Source: Desulfovibrio desulfuricans (lineage in GTDB: Bacteria > Desulfobacterota > Desulfovibrionia > Desulfovibrionales > Desulfovibrionaceae). Taken from it: a stretch of 64,000 bases of DNA. The notes below the pieces were generated by a model. That model had not been told where the DNA came from and made no database searches. It saw only the letters and a program-made list of their open reading frames with translations. The position numbers were made by a program, and so were the translations under genes. Below, in pieces: positions 56,572 through 64,000 of this stretch; position 1 is the stretch's first letter, and every line of letters starts with the position of its first letter. The stretch lies in NCBI RefSeq assembly GCF_004801255.1, contig NZ_CP036295.1:1-64000 (forward strand), written 5' to 3'.

Positions 56572-57180
56572 ATGGCTGGCTGTGCCGCAAAAGACGCCGT
56601 AAGCTGCAGGTACCACAACCGGCGTATGGAGCGCATGCTGCCCGGCATGGATCTGTTGCTGGACGCTTATGCTCCGGTTGATTGCGGCATGGCGAGGGCC
56701 ATTGACCACAGGGGGCAAAAACCCGCTGCGGGGCTGGCGTCGACTATTGCGGCACGCAGTCTATCCCGATAACGCCGCTGGAAATTGAGGGTTTGCGTCT
56801 GTTTGTGCAGCAGGAGGCCTTGCCGCATGAATATGCGGCGCTGTCAGCGGCCTGCGCGATGTTTCGTGGCCAAAAGGCCGTGCTTGGAGCTACGTGCCCT
56901 ATTTTGCGCGGCAGGTGCTGCGCCGTGTAGCCCGTGCGCCCCATGGACTTCGGTATATTGTGTACGGCCAACCCTGCGCCCATGGCGAGAACCGCACCCA
57001 AACGCGCCCGCAGGACGTGCTGTGACCGGGGCGGGATTTTTTGCAGGCTGACTTGCGGCATACACTGCCCTGGCACCGCGAGCGGCATTCGTTGCCTGAG
57101 CAGGTGTCCACGGCTGAGGCTCAGGCGTTTTTTCGTTCCGCTACAACCATCTTCAGTCCGTGCCTTGGGCAAGGTAGCTT
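56572..57180 (+). pseudogene. Decayed YkgJ-type cysteine-rich protein gene
   Basis: AAAGGAAC and an ATG introduce MAGCAAKDAVSCRYHNRR and MLPGMDLLLDAYAPVDCGMA, then the frame is lost. A shifted frame resumes with TRCGAGVDYCGTQSIPITPL and EIEGLRLFVQQEALP, up to CPILRGRCCAV, where TAG (56928-56930) stops it in front of PVRPMD. A third frame carries RYIVYGQPCAHGENRTQTRP, ends at TGA near 57022, and reopens as PGRDFLQADLRHTLPWHRER. Together these match the order of YkgJ-family Cys-cluster proteins (C-G-x-x-C, CP, YPVRP, GxPC). At least two frameshifts and two stops indicate a pseudogene; the break near 56715 lies at G5 and A5 runs. Confidence 0.66.
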
Positions 57181-57205
57181 ACGCCGCAGGGCGTGGCCGC
57201 CAAAG

Positions 57206-59353
57206 TCAGCGATTTGCCAGGTCAAGCCTGACCAGCGCTCCGTTGTTTATCCCCACAAAAAGCCCCAGAGGCGTGCTGGCGGCCGGGCAGACCGGCACGG
57301 CCAGATACTGGCCGGTTTTCCAGGCGTCTGCGGCAAAGGGCAGGTATTCGCCAGCCAGGGCAACGGCAATCTGGGCAGGGTCTTCCGCCAGAGGCGCGGC
57401 GACGGACTTGACGGATGGCCGCGCAAGCAGCATCTCTGCTGCCTGCTGCTGTACAAACAGCGGCAACAGCCTGCGCCAGTCAGGCTTGCTGACGCGCAAA
57501 ACCGCAATGCGTTCAATCCGGGTCATGTCCTGCCCGTGCAGTACCAGCCACAGATTGCTGAAGGTGGCAGAGGCGGAGAGGGCTTCTACGCCAGCGGGCG
57601 CGCCGTTGGCGCGCACCAGCCATGCGCCGTCGATGCCATGCGTGCCCAGGTCCTGCGTCAGCGTCAGCGCCAGCGGTTTTTGCGCCGCAAGCTCGGCCCG
57701 CGCCGTCAGCGCGCCAACGGCGGCACTGGCGAGGGGTTGGGCGCTGTGCACGCTGCCAAGCCCGAACATCCAGGCCACCCAAAGGTTGGGCCACGTTTCC
57801 GGCTGCGCGGGCAGGGCCTCGCCCGTCTGCACAGGAAAAATTTCATCCGGGATACTGCGCTGCACCGCAGGCTGGGGCTGGCTGGGGTCAATGGCCCGCT
57901 TGCGTGCTCCGGGACGGTAAATTTCGCCCAGCAGTCCAAAGCGCGGAGAGGTATTTTGTCCTTGCGCGGCCTGTCCAATGGCTTGCAGGGCGTCGTAGCG
58001 TTGCTGCAGCTGCAGGCCAAGCTGCAGCATGCTGCCGTTGACCGTGTTGACAGCCGTAGTGCGCCAGTTGGCGCTGCCAGCCAGCAATCCCAGCAGCAGA
58101 ACAAGCAGGGCAGGCATCAGTGCCTGCCGGGGCAACCGCGCCAGCGCGCGCTCCAGAGCAGGCATGGCTTCAAGTATTCCCCACAGGGCAAAGCCAAAGG
58201 CGTAGGCAGAAAAAATGGCCAGCCCGGAGGGCAATTTGCTTGAAGAGCTGACGGTCACGTCGCTTAAGGCGTGCAGCACGGTGATAAGGCCCGAAAGGCC
58301 CATGTAGGCCGCTACGGCGAGCGCCGCCAGCAGCAGGCCCGAACGGGCCGCGCCGGCGGAAGGGCGCAACGGAGGCTGCCCCCGCAGGCCTCGCAGTACA
58401 AGCACAAGCAGCAGCACCGCCCACGGCCACAGCCCGTCAAAAAACCAGAAGGCCGCATGACGCCATTCGTCAAACGCCGCAGCCAGCTGCCGCAGTTGCG
58501 TGGCCGTATCAATATGGCGGGTGGCTCTGCGCATCTGGTTGCCCGGCGCAAGAAACGAAACAAGCAGCGCGCCAAAAATCCATAGCCATACAACGCACAT
58601 ATGGCGAAACCGCATGCGGGCCGTCTGCGCGGCGTCGGGCTCTGTTTCACGGGCGTCAAAGCGGTCGGCAAGGGCCAGCAAAACCGTAACAGTGCTGGCG
58701 GTCAGCGCCGCCAAGGCGGAATGCTCAAACACGCCCACGGTCAGCACGCCCACAATGACGGCGTGCCTGCGCGCCGAGCGCGCCTGTGCAGCGGGCGCGG
58801 TCCACAGGCGGCACAGCACCCACAGGTACACCAGCGTCATGGCCTGCAAAAGGCCCATGGTCAGGCTGTCTGTAAGAAGGTAGAGGTTGGGCAGACTCTG
58901 GTGGCAGGCCAGCACCGTCAGCACGGCCAGCAGGCCGCAAAAGGCGGCAGGCCCGCGCCGCAGCCGCACCACGCGCGCAAGGCCGTACAGCCCCAGGCCG
59001 TACAGCGCCGCCACGCCTGCGCACACAAGACCGTAAAGAGGGCGCAGCTCTGCCGCCTTGCCCAGAAATACCGCAAGAAAGTGATAGGTGTAGCGACCAC
59101 TCCAGGTAAGCCACTCGCGCACGATCTCATACAGCCCGCCGGGCAGGTCAAAGGGAAACATGGCCCTGGTGACCTCGTCAAAGTCGTCCCCGCGCGGAAA
59201 CAGGAAACAGCAGGCGTAGGCAAAAGGCAGCAGCAGAGCCAGCAGCAGAGCCCACCAACCCCAGCCGGGGGCTGGCAGAATCAGACGGGAGGGAGACGGT
59301 AAGGCCGGGGATGCGCCGTCTTGTGACGCGGCAAAATTGGCAGGCTGCGCCAT
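57206..59353 (-). CDS. Large polytopic membrane protein, possible glycosyltransferase-like
   Basis: This 715-residue protein has about ten predicted membrane helices between residues 28 and 440, followed by a periplasm-like C-terminal domain. An early loop reads FPRGDDFDEVTRAMFP, with acidic residues after the first helix, as in GT-C-fold glycosyltransferases and DUF6056-like proteins. The RYTYHFLAVFLG and LTDSLTMGLLQAM segments fit that architecture. No donor-binding motif is certain, so the enzymatic role is tentative. It is convergent with the pseudogene and follows the FAD/Fe-S gene on the same strand. Confidence 0.62.
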   Translation of the reverse strand: MAQPANFAASQDGASPALPSPSRLILPAPGWGWWALLLALLLPFAYACCFLFPRGDDFDEVTRAMFPFDLPGGLYEIVREWLTWSGRYTYHFLAVFLGKAAELRPLYGLVCAGVAALYGLGLYGLARVVRLRRGPAAFCGLLAVLTVLACHQSLPNLYLLTDSLTMGLLQAMTLVYLWVLCRLWTAPAAQARSARRHAVIVGVLTVGVFEHSALAALTASTVTVLLALADRFDARETEPDAAQTARMRFRHMCVVWLWIFGALLVSFLAPGNQMRRATRHIDTATQLRQLAAAFDEWRHAAFWFFDGLWPWAVLLLVLVLRGLRGQPPLRPSAGAARSGLLLAALAVAAYMGLSGLITVLHALSDVTVSSSSKLPSGLAIFSAYAFGFALWGILEAMPALERALARLPRQALMPALLVLLLGLLAGSANWRTTAVNTVNGSMLQLGLQLQQRYDALQAIGQAAQGQNTSPRFGLLGEIYRPGARKRAIDPSQPQPAVQRSIPDEIFPVQTGEALPAQPETWPNLWVAWMFGLGSVHSAQPLASAAVGALTARAELAAQKPLALTLTQDLGTHGIDGAWLVRANGAPAGVEALSASATFSNLWLVLHGQDMTRIERIAVLRVSKPDWRRLLPLFVQQQAAEMLLARPSVKSVAAPLAEDPAQIAVALAGEYLPFAADAWKTGQYLAVPVCPAASTPLGLFVGINNGALVRLDLANR

Positions 59354-59488
59354 GTGCTGACAGACCTTGTGTTTGCGCGGGAGGCCCCGTGATCCGGAAC
59401 CCCCCGCGCGTTATCTTTTGCAGAGATGCCGCCCGGTTGGCAGGCGGCGGGCGGTGCTGTCTGACAGGGCCGCCGTTTGAGCTGCACG

Positions 59489-62400
59489 TTATTTTACGTC
59501 GACGATGCGCACTTCGCCCCGCGCTTCGTTGGCCTTTTTGCGGAAGGTCTGGCGGCGGTCCTCGCCGTCGACCTGTCCGGCCAGCCACTCGACCACATGC
59601 ATGACCGGGCGCTTGTCGTGCATATTGATAAGGCAGCGGCCAATGCCGATCTTGCACGAGGGGCAGCCCACAATGACCGGCGCATCACTGGCTTCTTCAA
59701 AGGCGTCGCCAAGGCGTTGCTGCTTGCGCGAGCGCAGCAGGTTGTAAATTTCGGGCGAGGTCATGGCGCCCATGCCAGATTCGCCGCAGCAGCCGGGGTT
59801 GAGGGAGATTTTGGCTCCGCTGAAGTCGCCCAGCGCCTTGACGATCTGCTTTTGCCCCTTGATCTTGTGCACGTCGGCCCATTCGCAGTGGCAGGCGCCG
59901 TGGTAGACGACCTGCGATCCCTCGGGCAGGGGCCCCCTGAGATCCTTTTTGTCGAGCAGGGGCAGGGTAAGCTGGCCCACGTCGCGCAGGGTAAGCTGGG
60001 GAAACTGCGTTTCCATGTGCAGGCGCTCAAGGCCGTCGCGGCACGAGCCGCAGGCCGTGACCAGATGCTTGCAGTCAAAGCCCTGCTTGGCGAGGTTGCG
60101 CAGCATGGAGGCCAGATACTGGCGGTTTTGGGCCATGTTGTCTTCAAAGGCCGTATCCATGCCCGCCGCCAGCAGAGGAAAGCCGCAGCACAGATGCCTG
60201 GGCGGCACGGCAACGGCAAAGCCCGCCTTGAGCAGCAGCATGACGGATGAAATGCCGATGCGGTCATGAAACAACGCGCCGCCGCAACCGGGGAAGTACA
60301 GCACGCAGGGCATGCCCGGCGCGGGTTCGGCAGGTGCAAAGATGGAACCCTTGTGCAGCTTGAGGGCCTCGTACAGGTTGGTATAGCCCATCTTGGGGCC
60401 GCGCCCGGAAAACAGCGGGCTTTTCATGCGCCGCTTCCACATTTCGGGTACGAAACCAAGAAACTTGTTTTGCATCTTTTGGCCCAGCGAGGCCATTTTG
60501 GCCGCCTTGGGCACACGGTGCTGAATATCGCCCGAGAGCCACTCGAGGGCATGCCCCTTGATGGGGTGGCCGCCCGCGCCCTCGTGCTCCAGCAGGGCGC
60601 GCAGGGTAAGGGCCACCTCGCCCGAGGGAATCTTGACCGGGCAGTTGGCCATGCAACGCCCGCAGGCCGTGCAGTGCTCCACAATGTCGCGCAGCGCCTT
60701 GTGCAGGCTTTCGTCAATGCGCCCCTTGTTGACCTGGCTGTAGTAGACAGCCTCAAGCAGCATGCCCAGCACCATGTTTTTGTTGCGGGGGTGATACTGC
60801 ATGGAGCGCTCGGGGTAGCACATGGAGCAGACCTGCTTGCACTTGCCGCAGCGGGTGCAAACCTGAATGGAAGTGAGCAGGCTGATGAGCTTTTCCTTAT
60901 CGGGCAGGCCGCTCTCGCGGATATCGCGGATGAGCCTGTTGAACGAAAAGGTGAAGGGCCTGACCGGCAGCTCGCGAAACACCAGCTTGGCCGGGTTCAT
61001 GACGTCGCGGGGGTCAACGCGCTCTTTAAAGGCGCGTAGCGCGTCCATCTTGTCCTTGCCAAAAAAGGCGATCTTGGTGATGCCTATGCCGTGCTCGCCC
61101 GAGACCTCGCCGCCCATCTCCTGACATTCGGCCATGATGCGGGCTGCGGTTTCTTCCGCTTCTTCCAGCATATGGGCGTCGTTGGAGTTGACGGGGATGT
61201 TCACATGGCAGTTGCCGTCGCCCGCGTGCATGTGGCTGGCCACCACAATGCGGCTGGCGTCCATGTATTCCCTGATCTTGTCGATTTTTTTGGCAAGATG
61301 GGGATATTTTTCCTTGAGCTTGGCAAGGAAGTCTTCCGCCCTGGCGGCCAGCTCCATGTCCGAAACTTCGGCGGCTGCCACGTCGCCCGAGGCGGCCTTG
61401 GAGGCCTGCGAAAACTCGCGGTTAAAGTCTTTGTCTTCCATGGGAAAGCCCGGCAGGCGTCCCACTTCCTGCAGGGCGTGGCGGTAGGCCGCTGCCGTGC
61501 ATTCAAGGTTGATCTGCTCAAGGAACAGCGCAAAGTCGGGGATGCGGTCCATGGGGATAACCACGTCCTCGTTCATTTTAAAGCCCGAGGTGCGTTTGGC
61601 GATGGCCGAGAGCCTGTGCCGGTCTTCCCAGAAGCGCTCGCCTTCCTTGTCGTCGGCGGCAACGATAATATCCACGTTGTCCTGCTGTTCGACAACGCCC
61701 ACGATGTCGGCCACGCACTTGTCGAGCAGGTAGGGGTCGTCGCCGTCCACCTGCAGGATGATGACCGAAATGGGCGAGCCCTCGTATTTTTCGGACTTGC
61801 GCTTGTATTCGATGGCCTGCACGTACTTGGCGTTAAATTCTTCCATGGCCGAAAGGTGGGCGTAGTCGCCCTCCTGGCGGATGCGGTTGCGCAGGGCCAC
61901 CAGCTCGCGCACCACCACGGCTGCGGGGTGCATGGAGCGGCCAAAAAATTCAAGCACCATGACGCGGCTGTACTTGGGCTTGGGGTGGATGATAAAACAG
62001 GCCTCGGTGATGATGCCGTCCACGCCTTCCTTCTGCATGCCGGGCAGGCCGCCCAGAACCTTGTTGGTCACGTCCTTGCCAAGGCCGGGCAGGCGTATCT
62101 CGTCGCCGCGCAGGTGCACCACGTTGCGCACGCCGCCGCTCACGTCCTTGACCACAAAAACGGCGGTTTCGTCGGGCAGAATCTTGTGGCGGGGGTGGTT
62201 TTCGCGCTCGACGGTGATTATTTCGCCCGTAGGGGTAACCATGCGCCACCACAGCAGGTTGTCGAGGGTGGTGCCGTATTCGAAGGCGCTGGGGCCGCCT
62301 GCGTTTTCAGAGACGTTGCCGCCGATGGTCGAGGCCTGTTTGGAGGCCGGGTCGACGGAAAAAAGCGCGCCCTTGGCGTCCACCGCATTGATGACAGCCT

Positions 62401-63040
62401 GCGTGATGACCCCCGCCTGACAGGTGACGGTCATGGCTTCAAGGTCGACGGGGCCTATGCGCGTAAGGCGCGTAAGGCTGACAATGACCGTGCGCTTGCG
62501 CGCGGGCACAGCGCCGCCGGTCATGCCCGAGCCGCCGCCGCGCGGGATAAGCGCAAACTTCATGTCGTTGGCAAGCTTGACCAGCTCGGCCACCTGCTCG
62601 GTATTGTCTGGCTCGACGACCAGCAGCGGCAGTTCCATGCGCAGGTCTGTGGCGTCGGTGGCCGATTCGACCATGGCGGCAGGGTTGGTGAGGATGCACT
62701 CATCGGGCAGGATGCGGTGCAGCGCGTCCACCAGTTTGGTGCGAAAGGCCGTCTCGGCCTCGTGGGCCGACCAGAACATGGTAAGGCCTTCGCTGATGGC
62801 GGTGGCGTAGTAGTGCGCCAGCGAAACCGATTCCTTGTCAAAGCTCTCGCGCACGCTGGTGCGCACGGTTTCCGCATTGATAAAGGGGTTGTAGGCCACC
62901 AGAAAAAGCTCTTCGGCTATGGCGATGGCCAGGCTGCGGACAGATTCGGGCCATTCTGCGAAGTCGTCGATGTTGATACGCAGAATCCTGTTCACCACAT
63001 AGTCAGGAGAAATGGAGATATGCGGACCCTTGTGGGGCAT
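59489..63040 (-). CDS. FAD/Fe-S D-lactate dehydrogenase-like oxidoreductase
   Basis: This 1183-residue multidomain enzyme begins with an FAD_binding_4 domain (IPRGGGSGMTGGAVPARKR and DPASKQASTIGGNVSENAGG). An FAD-oxidase C-terminal domain follows (MHAGDGNCHVNIPV and SGEHGIGITK). Two ferredoxin-type clusters lie at about 728 (CTRCGKCKQVC) and 790 (CTACGRCMANCP). CCG domains complete the chain (FPGCGGALFHDR, HLCCGFP, NPGCCGESG, GCPSCKIGIGRC). This matches the very large D-lactate/2-hydroxyacid dehydrogenases of Desulfovibrio. It probably oxidises D-lactate or a related acid and passes electrons to the menaquinone pool or another carrier; the substrate is inferred. No lactate permease or lldEFG genes are adjacent. 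Confidence 0.9.
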   Translation of the reverse strand: MPHKGPHISISPDYVVNRILRINIDDFAEWPESVRSLAIAIAEELFLVAYNPFINAETVRTSVRESFDKESVSLAHYYATAISEGLTMFWSAHEAETAFRTKLVDALHRILPDECILTNPAAMVESATDATDLRMELPLLVVEPDNTEQVAELVKLANDMKFALIPRGGGSGMTGGAVPARKRTVIVSLTRLTRIGPVDLEAMTVTCQAGVITQAVINAVDAKGALFSVDPASKQASTIGGNVSENAGGPSAFEYGTTLDNLLWWRMVTPTGEIITVERENHPRHKILPDETAVFVVKDVSGGVRNVVHLRGDEIRLPGLGKDVTNKVLGGLPGMQKEGVDGIITEACFIIHPKPKYSRVMVLEFFGRSMHPAAVVVRELVALRNRIRQEGDYAHLSAMEEFNAKYVQAIEYKRKSEKYEGSPISVIILQVDGDDPYLLDKCVADIVGVVEQQDNVDIIVAADDKEGERFWEDRHRLSAIAKRTSGFKMNEDVVIPMDRIPDFALFLEQINLECTAAAYRHALQEVGRLPGFPMEDKDFNREFSQASKAASGDVAAAEVSDMELAARAEDFLAKLKEKYPHLAKKIDKIREYMDASRIVVASHMHAGDGNCHVNIPVNSNDAHMLEEAEETAARIMAECQEMGGEVSGEHGIGITKIAFFGKDKMDALRAFKERVDPRDVMNPAKLVFRELPVRPFTFSFNRLIRDIRESGLPDKEKLISLLTSIQVCTRCGKCKQVCSMCYPERSMQYHPRNKNMVLGMLLEAVYYSQVNKGRIDESLHKALRDIVEHCTACGRCMANCPVKIPSGEVALTLRALLEHEGAGGHPIKGHALEWLSGDIQHRVPKAAKMASLGQKMQNKFLGFVPEMWKRRMKSPLFSGRGPKMGYTNLYEALKLHKGSIFAPAEPAPGMPCVLYFPGCGGALFHDRIGISSVMLLLKAGFAVAVPPRHLCCGFPLLAAGMDTAFEDNMAQNRQYLASMLRNLAKQGFDCKHLVTACGSCRDGLERLHMETQFPQLTLRDVGQLTLPLLDKKDLRGPLPEGSQVVYHGACHCEWADVHKIKGQKQIVKALGDFSGAKISLNPGCCGESGMGAMTSPEIYNLLRSRKQQRLGDAFEEASDAPVIVGCPSCKIGIGRCLINMHDKRPVMHVVEWLAGQVDGEDRRQTFRKKANEARGEVRIVDVK

Positions 63041-63506
63041 GACGTTCTACCTCATGAAGCTCTTGCGGCGTTGCCGCCGGTCAAATCCAATGAAGACAGG
63101 GCGGGTATGCGCAACCCGTCGCCGTTTGTGCCCCGCATCTTGCCGTAACCCTCACCTGCCATGCGTTGCGCCGCCAATAGCCAACCATGCCGAACCGAAG
63201 CCCGTATTTGTGCGGGGTCGGGCGGCATGGTAAATGGGTAACAGCTCGCGCGCTTGTCAGGCCGCAGGCGGCTGGCAATTTTTAAAACCACCGGGTACGC
63301 CGATGGTCTCTTGCGCGGGGAAGCCTTTTATCTACGTTCTATATGGGCGGTTGGCAAGTGCGCAGGGCAGGCCCCGCGCCACGATCAGGCCAGTAATACG
63401 CGATAACAGGAATAGTAGTCTTTGACATTTGGCGGGCTGTGGATATTCTCTGCCTGACGGCAGGCCCCCTTGGGAGTTTCCGCTTTTATCTACGGAGTTA
63501 TCTTTG
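63041..63506. promoter_or_regulatory. Intergenic gap with a promoter for the last gene
   Basis: This 466-base gap lies between divergent genes. TTGACA at 63422-63427 and TATTCT at 63444-63449 are 16 bases apart, about 57 bases before the rightward membrane-protein gene, so they form a good promoter. The half nearer the oxidoreductase shows no clear gene or hairpin. Confidence 0.5.
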
Positions 63507-64000
63507 ATGTTTATTGTAAAATTACAGCCTATTACGGATGTTTTTGACTGGCTGCATTCTGCCTGGGAGCGGGCCACAACCCAGCGGAGGGTGGCCCTGT
63601 GCATCCTGTGGGTATACTTGCTCTCGCTGCTTGGGGTGGAGCTGAACAGGCTGAGCATTTTTCCGCCCTGGTTGGCGGCAATCACGCCGCGCAGCCATTT
63701 TTATGCGATCCATCTGGCATTTACGTTGATTCTCGGGCTTGAGGTCATGAGCCTCATCTTGGTGATACCCAGTTCACTTTCGCAATCCATGGGCAAGCAG
63801 TTTGAAATTCTCACCCTCATACTGTTGCGCAACGCTTTTAAGGAGCTGGCCCACCTGCCCGAACCCGTGAGCGTGGTCAACGACCTGTTGCCGGTTCTCA
63901 ACATTGCGGTTTCCGGGGCGGGAGCGCTGGCCGTGTATCTGTGCCTGGGGCTGTACAAGCGTATTGCCAGGCAGCATCTGCACTTTATCGCCTCCGCCGA
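63507..64000 (+). CDS. Membrane protein, 3' end beyond the window
   Basis: This is the first 164 codons of an open frame that runs off the end of the window, starting MFIVKLQPITDVFDWLHSAW. GGAG lies nine bases before the ATG, and a promoter is visible upstream. Three membrane helices are predicted near residues 28-45, 65-88 and 133-152, with a charged loop between the second and third. The family is not recognised. The partial frame and good signals make it a real gene. Confidence 0.72.
   Translation, partial: MFIVKLQPITDVFDWLHSAWERATTQRRVALCILWVYLLSLLGVELNRLSIFPPWLAAITPRSHFYAIHLAFTLILGLEVMSLILVIPSSLSQSMGKQFEILTLILLRNAFKELAHLPEPVSVVNDLLPVLNIAVSGAGALAVYLCLGLYKRIARQHLHFIASA

Noticed and set aside
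57041-58243. 400-codon rightward frame over the membrane-protein gene
   Set aside because: Only its first part matches the decayed YkgJ gene; the rest is antisense to a polytopic membrane protein with a clear hydrophobic pattern.

Overview
The window is about 64 kb of GC-rich bacterial chromosome. It starts at the replication-initiator end and matches a Desulfovibrio-type sulfate reducer, probably close to D. desulfuricans. The evidence is the dnaA-dnaN-gyrB-gyrA order, a two-gene cytochrome c nitrite reductase (nrfHA) with the Desulfovibrio type of heme-sensing two-component system beside it, a very large FAD/Fe-S D-lactate-dehydrogenase-like protein, an ArsR-methyltransferase (SahR-like) regulator next to ahcY, and several small genes I know only as Desulfovibrio hypotheticals. 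I saw no tRNA, rRNA, CRISPR array, insertion sequence or prophage.

Layout. 1-8.8 kb: dnaA (perfect DnaA box in its leader), dnaN, gyrB, gyrA and a TPR lipoprotein. 8.8-17.3 kb: purF, hisS, aspS, def, fmt, then after a strong terminator a DUF116 membrane protein and rsmB. 17.3-20.1 kb: parB, an oppositely oriented zinc-ribbon gene, parA and a near-consensus parS site. 20.2-23.7 kb: a lone receiver protein, a DsbA-like thiol oxidoreductase, a GNAT enzyme, a MerR-like regulator and an NlpC/P60 lipoprotein. 24-30.1 kb: the nitrite-respiration locus, with nrfHA leftward and, divergently, a hybrid kinase whose sensor domain carries a c-type heme motif plus a sigma-54-dependent response regulator (NrfS/NrfR-like). 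A sigma-54-type promoter and a CRP/FNR-like palindrome lie between them.

30.8-38.4 kb, leftward: UDP-sugar epimerase, U32 Fe-S protein, TrmN6-like methyltransferase, and a 1098-residue protein joining an endonuclease-Q-like PHP/zinc module to a complete UvrD-type helicase. 38.5-40.2 kb: a membrane protein, an HxlR regulator and a 4-oxalocrotonate-tautomerase-like protein. 40.5-50.5 kb, almost all leftward: cobH, cobB, a 78-residue protein, mltG, ruvX, a site-2 protease, a ThiS-like protein lacking the Gly-Gly tail, a C_GCAxxG_C_C protein, a gate-domain membrane protein, rnhA, ahcY and the sahR-like gene. 50.6-56.5 kb: a DciA-like protein, a small hypothetical, a TRAP transporter (dctPQM), a FlK-like thioesterase and an FMN reductase. 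56.6-57.2 kb: a decayed YkgJ-type gene. 57.2-64 kb: a large polytopic membrane protein, the FAD/Fe-S oxidoreductase, and a membrane protein cut by the window end.

The first third is replication, segregation and translation housekeeping. The accessory interest lies in the nitrite-sensing locus, the endonuclease-helicase fusion, the palindromes in front of the SahR-like gene, and the unusual ThiS-like/Cys-rich/gate-protein cluster. Gene starts were moved inward from the longest reading frame wherever a ribosome-binding site and family alignment favoured it.
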